A DNA stretch of 6,238 nt, taken from positions 1 to 6,238 of the forward strand of contig CANGVB010000234.1 of the NCBI GenBank assembly GCA_947456995.1. The letters run 5' to 3'. The notes under the pieces were generated by a model that worked only from the letters and a program-made list of their open reading frames with translations, searched no databases and was not told the origin of the DNA. The first letter of the stretch is position 1. Each line of letters starts with the position of its first letter. Of this stretch, positions 1 through 6,226 are shown piece after piece. The stretch comes from Bryobacteraceae bacterium (lineage in GTDB: Bacteria > Acidobacteriota > Terriglobia > Bryobacterales > Bryobacteraceae). Made by a program: the position numbers and the translations under genes.

Positions 1-242
1 GCCCGCTCACTTATGTAAAGAACGTAACAACGCCGACGATGGTGATGACGGGTGAAGCGGACTTGCGGACGCCGATGACGCAGAGCGAGGAATACTACCG
101 GGCACTGAAAGTTTTGAAAAAAGAGACGCTGCTTGTCAGAATGCCCGATGAGTTTCATGGATGGAGACGACCGACGCATCAATTGGCCCAACAGCTTTAT
201 CTGATAGCTTGGTTTGAGAAGCACATGAAGAGAGACAAGTAA
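1..242 (+). CDS. S9 family (prolyl oligopeptidase-like) serine peptidase, C-terminal fragment
   Basis: The reading frame is open at the window edge; the first complete codon is at base 3 and the stop is TAA at 240-242, so about 79 C-terminal residues are visible. The sequence PLTYVKNVTTPTMVMTGEAD is the typical strand-turn-strand end of the alpha/beta-hydrolase domain of S9 peptidases (prolyl oligopeptidase, acylaminoacyl peptidase, DPP-IV group). The Asp of GEADLRTP (nt 60-62) fits the catalytic Asp, and the His of PDEFHGW (nt 156-158) fits the catalytic His. The nucleophile Ser and the beta-propeller would lie outside the window. The tail ending in LIAWFEKHM is the usual last helix of this family. 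The enzyme would cleave short peptides or N-acyl peptides; substrate and cellular location cannot be judged without the N-terminus. The following anti-sigma-like gene starts 6 nt after the stop, so the two are probably co-transcribed. Confidence 0.88.
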   Translation, partial: PLTYVKNVTTPTMVMTGEADLRTPMTQSEEYYRALKVLKKETLLVRMPDEFHGWRRPTHQLAQQLYLIAWFEKHMKRDK

Positions 243-248
243 GCAAGC

Positions 249-719
249 ATGCAAGTTTTGGCACAAACCCAGCAGTGGATCACATTGTTGGTTCCAGCCC
301 AGCTGGCGAGCGGCGAAGAGGCGCTGAAAGCGCTGATGGCGAGTTCGGTATTGCAAGGCCTTGATGTGGAACAGAGCTTGCGGGATAACTTCCTGACGGC
401 GGTGCGAGAAGTGCTGTGGAATGCCATCGAGCACGGAGGAAAACTGGACCCGGTGCAGCAAATCCGGATCGATCTGGTGCACTCCAACCGGGCGCTGAGC
501 TGCTTTGTGAAAGACCCCGGGGCTGGTTTTCACATGAAGGATCTGAGGCATGCGGCGATCAACAATCCGGAAGAAGATGCCGTGAAACATGCCATGATCC
601 GGGAGCAGGAAGGCATGCGGCCCGGAGGATACGGGATTCTGCTGGCTTCGAATTTTGCCGATGAGCTGATCTACAACGAGCATGGAAACGAAGTGCTGCT
701 GGTGAAATACCTGCATTAA
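249..719 (+). CDS. RsbW/SpoIIAB-like ATP-binding protein (anti-sigma factor / serine kinase fold)
   Basis: This 156-residue protein has the GHKL ATPase layout of the RsbW/SpoIIAB class (HATPase_c_2). The N box is AVREVLWNAIEHGG (residues 51-64), with E54 and N58 where SpoIIAB-type kinases carry the general base and the Mg-binding Asn. The G1 box is DPGAGF (89-94), and the glycine-rich lid is RPGGYGILL (124-132), followed by a final strand ending VLLVKYL. The length is normal for the family. Family members bind a sigma factor, or phosphorylate a serine of a STAS-domain anti-anti-sigma protein. No sigma factor, STAS protein or PP2C phosphatase is in the window, so the partner is unknown, and some GHKL proteins of this kind act in other partner-switching circuits. 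It starts 6 nt after the peptidase stop with no convincing Shine-Dalgarno, so translation may be coupled. The stop codon (717-719) runs into the A-tract of the terminator. Confidence 0.85.
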   Translation: MQVLAQTQQWITLLVPAQLASGEEALKALMASSVLQGLDVEQSLRDNFLTAVREVLWNAIEHGGKLDPVQQIRIDLVHSNRALSCFVKDPGAGFHMKDLRHAAINNPEEDAVKHAMIREQEGMRPGGYGILLASNFADELIYNEHGNEVLLVKYLH

Positions 720-747
720 AAAAGCCCGGCTTACGCCGGGCTTTTTT
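718..747. terminator. Bidirectional intrinsic terminator between convergent genes
   Basis: A perfect inverted repeat: GCCCGGC (724-730), loop TTAC (731-734), GCCGGGC (735-741). It is flanked by six A (718-723) and six T (742-747), which extend the pairing to 13 bp. Read on the + strand it ends the transcript of the anti-sigma-like gene directly at its stop codon. Read on the - strand it has the same GC stem plus T-tract and lies 24 nt beyond the response-regulator stop, so it should serve both convergent operons. Confidence 0.95.
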
Positions 748-771
748 GTATTTGTAAGTGTATGCTCGCGA

Positions 772-2187
772 TTACTTCTTCTTGACATTGATGGCCAACC
801 TCTTGATCTTTTGATTGAGGGTGGAAAGCGGGATACGGAGAGTTTCCGCGGCTTCCGTTTGGCTCCAACTGGCGCGATCGAGACTATCGATGATGAGCTT
901 GCGCTCGAAGTCGGCTACGATTTCGTAGAGGCTGGCATCGGCGGGGAGGGCTTCGGAATCGTCATTGCGGATGCGGACGCCGCCAGCCTGAAGGAGATGT
1001 TCCGGGAGAAGGCTGGCATTGACTTCTGGCTCACTGGCAAGCACTACGGCGCGTTCGACTACGTTTTCGAGCTCGCGGACATTGCCGGGCCAGGTGTGAT
1101 CCATGAGGATCTGAAGGGCTTCGCTGTCGAAGCGGAGTTCGCTTTTGCCGGAAGGGGCGAGGAGTTTGCCGTTCTCCCGTGAATACGTAGTGGCAAAGTG
1201 TTCGATCAGGATCGGGATGTCTTCTTTGCGGTCTCGGAGTGCGGGGATGGCAAGATTTACAACATTGAGACGGTAGTAGAGATCATCGCGGAATTTGCCT
1301 TCTTCGACCGATTTGCGGAGGTCACCGGAAGTAGCGGCAAAAACTCGAATGTCGAGCGGGATGACGTTGCCGGTAGAGGGTGAGACGAACTCGCGCTCCT
1401 GAATGGCGCGCAAGAGGGCGGCCTGCATATCGGGCGTGAGTGCAGTGACTTCATCAAAGAAGAGAGTGCCGCCGTTGGCCAGTTCGAGATAGGGTTTCTT
1501 TGAGCCGAAGAGAGCATTCTCAAGAACGTCAGCCGGCATGGAGCTGGTGTTGACGGTGATGAAGGCGCGCTCGGCGCGGGCGGAATTCGCGTGAATGGAC
1601 TTGGCAATCAGCTCGCGGCCGGTGCCGGCTTCGCCACTGATGAGGATATTCGCGCGACTGGGGGCGACTTGAGCGACCATGTCGAGGAGCTTCAACATGC
1701 GCTCGCTTTTGCCGATGATGTTGGCGAAGCTGTAGCGCTGTTTGAGGGCGCGTTTGAGCTCGACGTTTTCGCGCAGGAGATGGCTTTGAGCGATCATGCG
1801 CTCGATTTCGATCAAGAGCTTTTCGTTGTCCCAGGGCTTGGAGAAGTAATCGTTGGCACCGGCTTTGAGGGCTTCTACAGCAACGTCGATTGAGCCGTAG
1901 GCGGTGATGAGGAAGACCGGAGTGGTGGTATCTTTTTTGCGGATCTCGGCAAGGGTTTCGATACCGGTGAGATCGGGCATCATCAGGTCGAGCAGGATGA
2001 GATCGTAGCTGCGGCGGGCGAGAGTTTCGAGGCCTTCTACGGCACGGGTTGCGAGGTCAACGCGGAAGCCTTCGCCGGTAAGGAGGAACTCAAGGCTTTC
2101 GCGGATGTCGGCTTCGTCGTCGATGACGAGGATGTGGCCTTTGTGGCCCGGGGATGTAGGTTGGTCTGGTTTGAGCAAATCAGGCAT
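772..2187 (-). CDS. NtrC-like response regulator (REC-AAA+-Fis HTH) lacking the GAFTGA loop
   Basis: This 471-residue protein has a receiver domain at about 18-133, with D23/D24 as acidic pocket, D67 as phosphoacceptor, T95, and K117 followed by Pro. The AAA+ domain spans about 153-395, and the C-terminal Fis-type helix-turn-helix about 420-467, ending in LRIPLSTLNQKIKRLAI. In the AAA+ domain the Walker B is GGTLFFDE (D245, E246), the putative arginine fingers lie in FRDDLYYRLNV (R300, R306) and sensor II is GNVREL (368-373). Two key elements are altered. Walker A reads GEAGTGRE, with Arg191 replacing the usual Lys. Between FG (227-228) and ANGG (237-240) there are only eight residues, SKKPYLEL, where NtrC carries GAFTGA and about 12 further positions. 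The reading frame is clean across both places. The protein is therefore probably a phosphorylation-controlled DNA-binding regulator that does not remodel sigma54 holoenzyme; target promoters are unknown. Its ATG overlaps the kinase stop by 8 nt and has only a weak Shine-Dalgarno, so translational coupling is likely. Confidence 0.93.
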   Translation of the reverse strand: MPDLLKPDQPTSPGHKGHILVIDDEADIRESLEFLLTGEGFRVDLATRAVEGLETLARRSYDLILLDLMMPDLTGIETLAEIRKKDTTTPVFLITAYGSIDVAVEALKAGANDYFSKPWDNEKLLIEIERMIAQSHLLRENVELKRALKQRYSFANIIGKSERMLKLLDMVAQVAPSRANILISGEAGTGRELIAKSIHANSARAERAFITVNTSSMPADVLENALFGSKKPYLELANGGTLFFDEVTALTPDMQAALLRAIQEREFVSPSTGNVIPLDIRVFAATSGDLRKSVEEGKFRDDLYYRLNVVNLAIPALRDRKEDIPILIEHFATTYSRENGKLLAPSGKSELRFDSEALQILMDHTWPGNVRELENVVERAVVLASEPEVNASLLPEHLLQAGGVRIRNDDSEALPADASLYEIVADFERKLIIDSLDRASWSQTEAAETLRIPLSTLNQKIKRLAINVKKK

Positions 2188-5017
2188 GGACGGGTTTCTT
2201 GATCAGAGGGAAGTCGAGGAGGAAGCGGGTACCCGCCCCTGGAGTGCTGGTGACATCAATGCCACCGCCGTGTTCTTGCACGATGCCGTAGGTAACGCTG
2301 AGGCCGAGCCCAGTGCCTTTTTTGGCACCCTTGGTGGTGAAGAAGGGGTCGAAGATGCGATCAACATGTTCGGGCGAGATACCGGCACCAGTATCTGCTA
2401 CCTCAACATGGACGAGTTCTCCATCCGACCAGGTACGGACAGTGAGTACACCACCGCGATTGGGCAGGGATTCCATCGCGTCACGGGCATTGAGAAAGAG
2501 ATTGAGGAAGATCTGCTGGAGCTTGCCCTGATTGCCTTTGATGGCACCGAGGGATTCGTCGAGGTTAAAGGCAACAGTGACGCGGGCCGTCTGGAGCTGG
2601 TGTTCGATGAGGCTGGCAGTATCGCGGATGACCCGGTTGAGCGAGATCTCAGACCAGTCGAGAGTGGAGGTGCGCGAGAAGTTGAGCAGCGAGTTGACGA
2701 TCTCGGAGGCGCGGAAAGTCTGCTTGGCGATCTTGTCGAGCATGGCGGATTTTTGCTCGTCGTCACCGACGCGCTTGGCGAGCATCTGGGCGTAGGTTGA
2801 GATGACCGCGAGCGGTGTATTTACTTCGTGGGCAACACCTGCGGCGAGGAGGCCGATGGAGCTTAGCTTGTCTGCCTGGACGAGGCGGCTCTCAAGGTCA
2901 GCTCGGTCTGTAACGTCGTCGAAAATGATGAGGCGACCGATCTGAGTTTGGTCTTTCGAAAAGAGGGGGGCGATGGCGATGTTGACGAGGGTTCTTGCGC
3001 CAAACTTTGCTTTGTAGACGTGCTGGATGCCGGGTTCGTGCTGGCGCTCAGAAAGAGAGAGGACCAGCTCTGCCGGGAGGACCTGCTGGAGGTGTTTGCC
3101 GACGGCGACCTGACGGGTGACGCCGATGAGACGTTCGAGCTGCGAGTTCCAGCTTTCGACGCGGCCGTCGAGATCGACGGCGAGGATGCCCACGTTGATC
3201 GATTCAACGATGTTTTCGCTGAATTCTTTGAGGCGCTCGTTCTCTTCTACTTTGCGCTGGAGACTGCGATAGAGGCGGGCATTGTCGACGGTGATGCCGA
3301 CGCTGTTGCTGAGAGTGACGAGGAGCTCGAGATCGTCGGAGGTGAGGAAGTCACCCTTGGTGGTACGGCTGACGCCGAGGAAGGCGATGGTTTGGCCGCG
3401 CACGGTGCAGGGGACGTAGTAGGTAAGATCGAGCTCGTTGATGGTTTGCCGGGCTGCGGCAGAGTAAGAGCCGAAGACGTAATCGGGGTTGAGCTTGGTG
3501 CGTTCAAAGAAGAGGTAGGGCTTGCCGATGGCTTCGGTAAGGAAGCTCAAGTCAAGGTAAGAGGGAACAGCGTGATTGCGGGCACCGTGGACGAGGGCGA
3601 GCTCAAAGTGAGATTCGCGCTCTTCGTCGCTGAGGAAGAAGGCTACGTGCTGGACATTGAGAGTGTGGAGGAGGCGCGAGGCAACGCCGTGGAGAGATTC
3701 TTCAAGATCGTTCTCACTGGAGAGCTCGCGGGCAAAGTCGAGCAGGGTGCGGCGGTAATCGTAGGATTCGCGATAGAAGACGTAGCGATCGAGATGCTCC
3801 TGGAGCCAGTTGCGGATGGGCTGGAAGATGAAAGTGGCGATGAGGATGAGAACGACTACTGCAGCGGGGGGGAGTTCTTCGACGCGGCCGAAGCTGAAGA
3901 GCAGGCCGTAGAAGACTCCGAGAACAGCAAGCGAGGCCATCGTGTAGACATAGCCTTGCTGGAAAATGACATCAACGTCCATGAGGCGGTAGCGAAGGAT
4001 TGCGTAGGCCCAGGTGATGGGGATCAGCGGGAGGCTCAAGACCGCGAATTTCATGATGGCATTGGGGGTGACGCCGAGGCTGTAAGGAACCACATAGAGC
4101 AGAGTAAAGGGGAGGATGCCGAGGACGGCACCATTGCGCAGCCACTTCATCTGTTGACGGAGGATCGAGTCATCAACGAGACGGTGTTTATAGGCCAGGA
4201 CGGCGGCACCGAGGAGGTAGCTGACGCTCAGGAAGGGGAGCCAGATACGGTCGAGATACCAGCGGACTTCAGGCAGGGACATCTCGAAGCGGAGGATGCC
4301 CATGGCAGTGAGGATGTAGATGGCAATGAGTGCAAGCGCGGGCACATAGACGAGGGCCTGGCGGAAGAAGCCACGGAGGCGGCGGGGAGTGTCCGGGAAG
4401 GTAAGGCAGAAGTGTAGGAAGAGGGCTGGCGCGAGGAAGCCCGCGACGACGTTGCCCCAGTAGATTACTTTGTCGAAGGTGTTGAGCTTACCGGTGTAGT
4501 GAAAGCACGAGAAGATGAACGAGCAGAGGCAGAGCAGAAAGAAATGACGGGCTTTGGGGGCGCTCTCTCGCCGGAAGTAAACAAAAAGGCCAATGCCGAG
4601 ATAGGCGAGGCCAACGGCGGTGAGGTAGTAAAGAGTGCGCTCGGGGCCGTTCTCTTCGACACGGACGGTTTTCTTAACTTCGATGTTTTGCTGATAGAGG
4701 TGGTAGTCGACGCGCAGCCAGGCCTTGCCGAAGAGCAGGAGTGGGATGTCGCTCGATTTCTGGACCTTGATGTTGCCGATACGGTCGAGAACTTCCCAGC
4801 GGTGGATGCCGGCGCTTTCGCCGGAAGAGCCTTTTTTGACATCAAGGGCAACTACGTAGTTGTGACCGTCGGGCGCAGTACGGTCCACCCACATGATGCC
4901 ATCAGTGGGGAGGATATAGACGAACTGTTGGCGGAAGTTTATGGCGGCGGCTACGAGAGAGGCTACTGTCAGGATGACGAATAGCGCGCCGATAAACTGC
5001 CCCTTGAGCTCTTTCAT
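2180..5017 (-). CDS. Multi-pass membrane sensor histidine kinase (PDZ-like, ~10 TM, GAF, PAS, HisKA, HATPase)
   Basis: The protein is 945 residues when started at 5017. TM1 lies at about 8-25. An external segment (26-128) contains a PDZ-like stretch, DVKKGSSGESAGIHRWEVLD (from residue 59). About nine more TM segments follow near 130-148, 157-174, 184-207, 221-242, 257-277, 295-316, 324-343, 355-377 and 385-401. After these come a GAF-like domain (about 428-585), a PAS domain (about 599-705), HisKA (about 717-783) and HATPase (about 826-939). All kinase boxes are present: H730 in GVAHEVNTPL, N843 in the N box, D875 in ADTGAGIS, FDPFFTTK (889-896) and GTGLGLS (901-907). The layout recalls the N-terminus of Bacillus ComP-type kinases, but the GAF/PAS and HisKA parts are of the NtrB-like kind. 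It should autophosphorylate H730 and transfer to D67 of the overlapping regulator. The signal is unknown; PDZ suggests a peptide or protein ligand, and GAF an additional cytoplasmic cue. A longer reading from 5128 adds 37 unlikely residues and runs into the upstream gene. Confidence 0.92.
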   Translation of the reverse strand: MKELKGQFIGALFVILTVASLVAAAINFRQQFVYILPTDGIMWVDRTAPDGHNYVVALDVKKGSSGESAGIHRWEVLDRIGNIKVQKSSDIPLLLFGKAWLRVDYHLYQQNIEVKKTVRVEENGPERTLYYLTAVGLAYLGIGLFVYFRRESAPKARHFFLLCLCSFIFSCFHYTGKLNTFDKVIYWGNVVAGFLAPALFLHFCLTFPDTPRRLRGFFRQALVYVPALALIAIYILTAMGILRFEMSLPEVRWYLDRIWLPFLSVSYLLGAAVLAYKHRLVDDSILRQQMKWLRNGAVLGILPFTLLYVVPYSLGVTPNAIMKFAVLSLPLIPITWAYAILRYRLMDVDVIFQQGYVYTMASLAVLGVFYGLLFSFGRVEELPPAAVVVLILIATFIFQPIRNWLQEHLDRYVFYRESYDYRRTLLDFARELSSENDLEESLHGVASRLLHTLNVQHVAFFLSDEERESHFELALVHGARNHAVPSYLDLSFLTEAIGKPYLFFERTKLNPDYVFGSYSAAARQTINELDLTYYVPCTVRGQTIAFLGVSRTTKGDFLTSDDLELLVTLSNSVGITVDNARLYRSLQRKVEENERLKEFSENIVESINVGILAVDLDGRVESWNSQLERLIGVTRQVAVGKHLQQVLPAELVLSLSERQHEPGIQHVYKAKFGARTLVNIAIAPLFSKDQTQIGRLIIFDDVTDRADLESRLVQADKLSSIGLLAAGVAHEVNTPLAVISTYAQMLAKRVGDDEQKSAMLDKIAKQTFRASEIVNSLLNFSRTSTLDWSEISLNRVIRDTASLIEHQLQTARVTVAFNLDESLGAIKGNQGKLQQIFLNLFLNARDAMESLPNRGGVLTVRTWSDGELVHVEVADTGAGISPEHVDRIFDPFFTTKGAKKGTGLGLSVTYGIVQEHGGGIDVTSTPGAGTRFLLDFPLIKKPVHA

Positions 5018-5022
5018 TTCGG

Positions 5023-5029
5023 CCCTTCT
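5023..5029 (-). promoter_or_regulatory. Shine-Dalgarno that fixes the kinase start at 5017
   Basis: On the minus strand AGAAGGG stands 5 nt before the ATG at 5017-5015. The protein that follows starts MKELKGQFIGALF, a basic N-terminus leading directly into TM1, which is what a membrane kinase should have. The alternative ATG at 5128 lacks this and would overlap the preceding gene by 19 nt. Confidence 0.7.
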
Positions 5030-5063
5030 GCAACTGGGTACAACTCTAAACCCTGATACTACG

Positions 5064-5091
5064 CTTATCGACAGAATACCTGATTTATCAA
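5064..5091 (-). promoter_or_regulatory. Candidate sigma70-type promoter of the kinase-regulator operon
   Basis: In the 92-nt gap between the small gene (stop at 5110) and the kinase ATG, the minus strand reads TTGATA (5091-5086, five of six matches to TTGACA), a 16-nt spacer, then GATAAG (5069-5064, four of six matches to TATAAT). Transcription would start near 5057, giving a 5' leader of roughly 40 nt. TGAT-N2-ATCA (5081-5090) overlaps the -35 element and could be an operator half-site pair, but is short enough to be chance. This is a by-eye match only. Confidence 0.4.
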
Positions 5092-5109
5092 CATTTTGTG
5101 CAGGTAGTT

Positions 5110-5466
5110 TCAGCGCGGAGAGTTCCATTTGTCGACTCTGGTTACCAGGGTGTTCGTAGAACGGAGATTGGCTTCGTTTTGTTTGATCATCAGTTGGTGC
5201 TCGCGGTGGGCGAGAGCGCGACGGGTGGCCCTGAGGAGACGGAGGGTTGGATCTCTAACCAGACGCAGTACTTTGGAGCGAATGCGTTGGTTGAGATCGG
5301 CCTCGAGGAGGGCTGAAGTTCGCTGGGTTTGCCAGTTGAGATAGGCAAGATTGTCGAGATCGGCCTGATGCTGAATGGTTTTGGGTGGATAGTCCTCTTG
5401 CAGGCTTTTGAGGAGCCGGTTGAAGATGCGGGGATCTTCAAGGTCGGAGATGAATTTGACGCTCAT
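5110..5466 (-). CDS. Small helical hypothetical protein, possible diverged paralogue of the gene before it
   Basis: I do not recognise this 118-residue protein as a named family. It is polar, basic at the C-terminal half and predicted by eye to be mostly helical, with no signal peptide, membrane segment or catalytic motif. Its ATG overlaps the stop of the preceding gene in an ATGA (5463-5466), and GAGGA (5480-5476) sits 9 nt before the start, so it is well placed for both coupled and independent initiation. Residues 15-62 (starting FNRLLKSLQ) align without gaps to residues 56-103 of the upstream protein with eight identities, in the pattern L-x3-L-x5-P-x9-D-x2-AY-x3-Q-x2-R. It lacks the LSTGPKT motif found there. 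It could therefore be a partner subunit or a decayed duplicate; both readings are inference. Confidence 0.75.
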   Translation of the reverse strand: MSVKFISDLEDPRIFNRLLKSLQEDYPPKTIQHQADLDNLAYLNWQTQRTSALLEADLNQRIRSKVLRLVRDPTLRLLRATRRALAHREHQLMIKQNEANLRSTNTLVTRVDKWNSPR

Positions 5467-6086
5467 TGACGGGAATCCTCAATTGGGTTTGTTTTGTTGA
5501 TTGGATTGCGTTCGGCGTAGGCGATGTTAAGACCGAGGTAGCCGGGGTCTTCGAGTTTGAGTTGGCGAATGCGAATTTTGGCTAGAGGGAGTGAGGCCGG
5601 AATTTGGGCGGAGACTTTGGAGTCTTCGAGTTCGGCGAGGACTTCGACGCCTGCTAGACGGTGGAGCTGGAGGTCTTGGAGTTGCTTGAAGGCTTTGGCG
5701 GCGCGGCGCTCGAAGAGGGCACCGAGTTTGACGGCTCGTTCCATTTGGGCGAAGCGTTGCTGGTTGTCGGGGTCTTCGAGCCAGCGGTCTTGCGCTTCGG
5801 TTTCGAAGCGTTGGGCGCGGAGGGCCTGGAAGCTCGCGTAGGCGTATTGATCGAAGAGTAGTTCTTCGGTGGTGCCTCGGGGGAGGGTTTCCGACTTTAG
5901 TTTTGATTTGAGTTGTTCGTATTGCTCGCGCTCTTCGGGGCTCGCGGCGAAGAGTTTTTCGCTGGTGGAGTGGAGGCCATGACGGACGGAATTGGTTGAA
6001 GATTTCTGTTTGCCGGATTCGGTCTTGGGTCCGGTAGAGAGCTTTGCGTTTGATTGGTTGGCGAGGGTTTGGGCGGCTGAAGCCAT
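5463..6086 (-). CDS. LSTGPKT-motif hypothetical protein
   Basis: This 207-residue protein begins with a conserved-looking motif: NAKLSTGPKTESGKQKSS at residues 13-30, followed by NSVRHGL (32-38). From memory, this N-terminal pattern (S-x-GP-x-T-x2-GK ... N-x3-HGL) recurs in many uncharacterised proteins of Acidobacteriota and some other phyla; its role is not established to my knowledge. The Lys/Ser/Gly-rich motif is followed by a long charged helical region (about 50-150), including LFERRAAKAFKQLQDLQLHR (124-143). There is no signal peptide or TM segment, so it is probably cytoplasmic. The start is supported by AAGGA (6099-6095) 8 nt upstream of the ATG. It overlaps the next gene by 4 nt (ATGA). 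The 234-residue frame covering the same region is a Pro/Arg-rich shadow. Nucleic-acid binding is possible given the basic motif, but nothing in the sequence proves it. Confidence 0.85.
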   Translation of the reverse strand: MASAAQTLANQSNAKLSTGPKTESGKQKSSTNSVRHGLHSTSEKLFAASPEEREQYEQLKSKLKSETLPRGTTEELLFDQYAYASFQALRAQRFETEAQDRWLEDPDNQQRFAQMERAVKLGALFERRAAKAFKQLQDLQLHRLAGVEVLAELEDSKVSAQIPASLPLAKIRIRQLKLEDPGYLGLNIAYAERNPINKTNPIEDSRQ

Positions 6087-6114
6087 TGTATTTTTCCTTG
6101 TAAGTTGGGTTTGG

Positions 6115-6130
6115 CGGGAGTGGGCTCCCG
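6115..6130 (-). repeat. Short hairpin in the leader of the LSTGPKT gene
   Basis: CGGGAG (6115-6120), loop TGGG (6121-6124), CTCCCG (6125-6130) form a perfect 6-bp GC-rich stem 28 nt upstream of the ATG at 6086. It has no following T-tract on either strand, so it is not a terminator. In the transcript it would lie just before the Shine-Dalgarno and could affect translation or mRNA stability. A chance origin is possible in such GC-rich sequence. Confidence 0.45.
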
Positions 6131-6144
6131 GTGGACATAGTAGC

Positions 6145-6226
6145 TTTGGGGGTGGATGGAGTTTGGGGTGGATTGGTGTGAAGTTGTTGATTTGGTTGGG
6201 GAAGATTTTTTGAAAATTTTTGTGAA
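6145..6226. other. 82-nt stretch with no C on the + strand, upstream of the LSTGPKT gene
   Basis: No C occurs from 6145 to 6226 on the + strand. The tract is G/T-rich with G-runs at 6148-6152, 6165-6168 and 6198-6201 and several GG pairs, then A/T-rich from 6205. The complementary minus strand, which would be leader or promoter DNA for the gene at 6086, has no G. I see no convincing -35/-10 pair here; only a weak TACTAT (minus strand, 6142-6137) lies nearby. The region 6087-6238 otherwise holds only the hairpin, and no gene is visible in it. Confidence 0.6.

Noticed and set aside
2105..2800. A 231-codon open frame on the + strand across the kinase-regulator junction.
   Set aside because: It lies opposite the HATPase end and the REC start, shows no family motif, and is explained by codon bias of the minus-strand genes.
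2948..4417. A 489-codon open frame on the + strand opposite the histidine kinase.
   Set aside because: It is the antisense shadow of a well-defined kinase gene; the translation is an acidic low-complexity mixture (Glu, Asp, Gly, Ala) without any recognisable domain, and the kinase frame contains all expected motifs.
5025..5040. A possible sigma54 -12 element (TTGCA on the minus strand) just upstream of the kinase.
   Set aside because: The required GG at -24 is absent at the correct spacing (the sequence there reads GTTGTACC), and the site would place the start inside the Shine-Dalgarno region.
5018..5128. An upstream start for the kinase at 5128 adding 37 residues.
   Set aside because: The extra segment is not membrane- or signal-like, would overlap the upstream gene by 19 nt, and the ATG at 5017 has a Shine-Dalgarno and leads directly into TM1.
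6201..6226. An A/T-rich patch with AAAATTTT that could be a terminator or promoter remnant.
   Set aside because: There is no GC stem next to the T-tract and no hexamer pair at good spacing on either strand, so neither call is supported.
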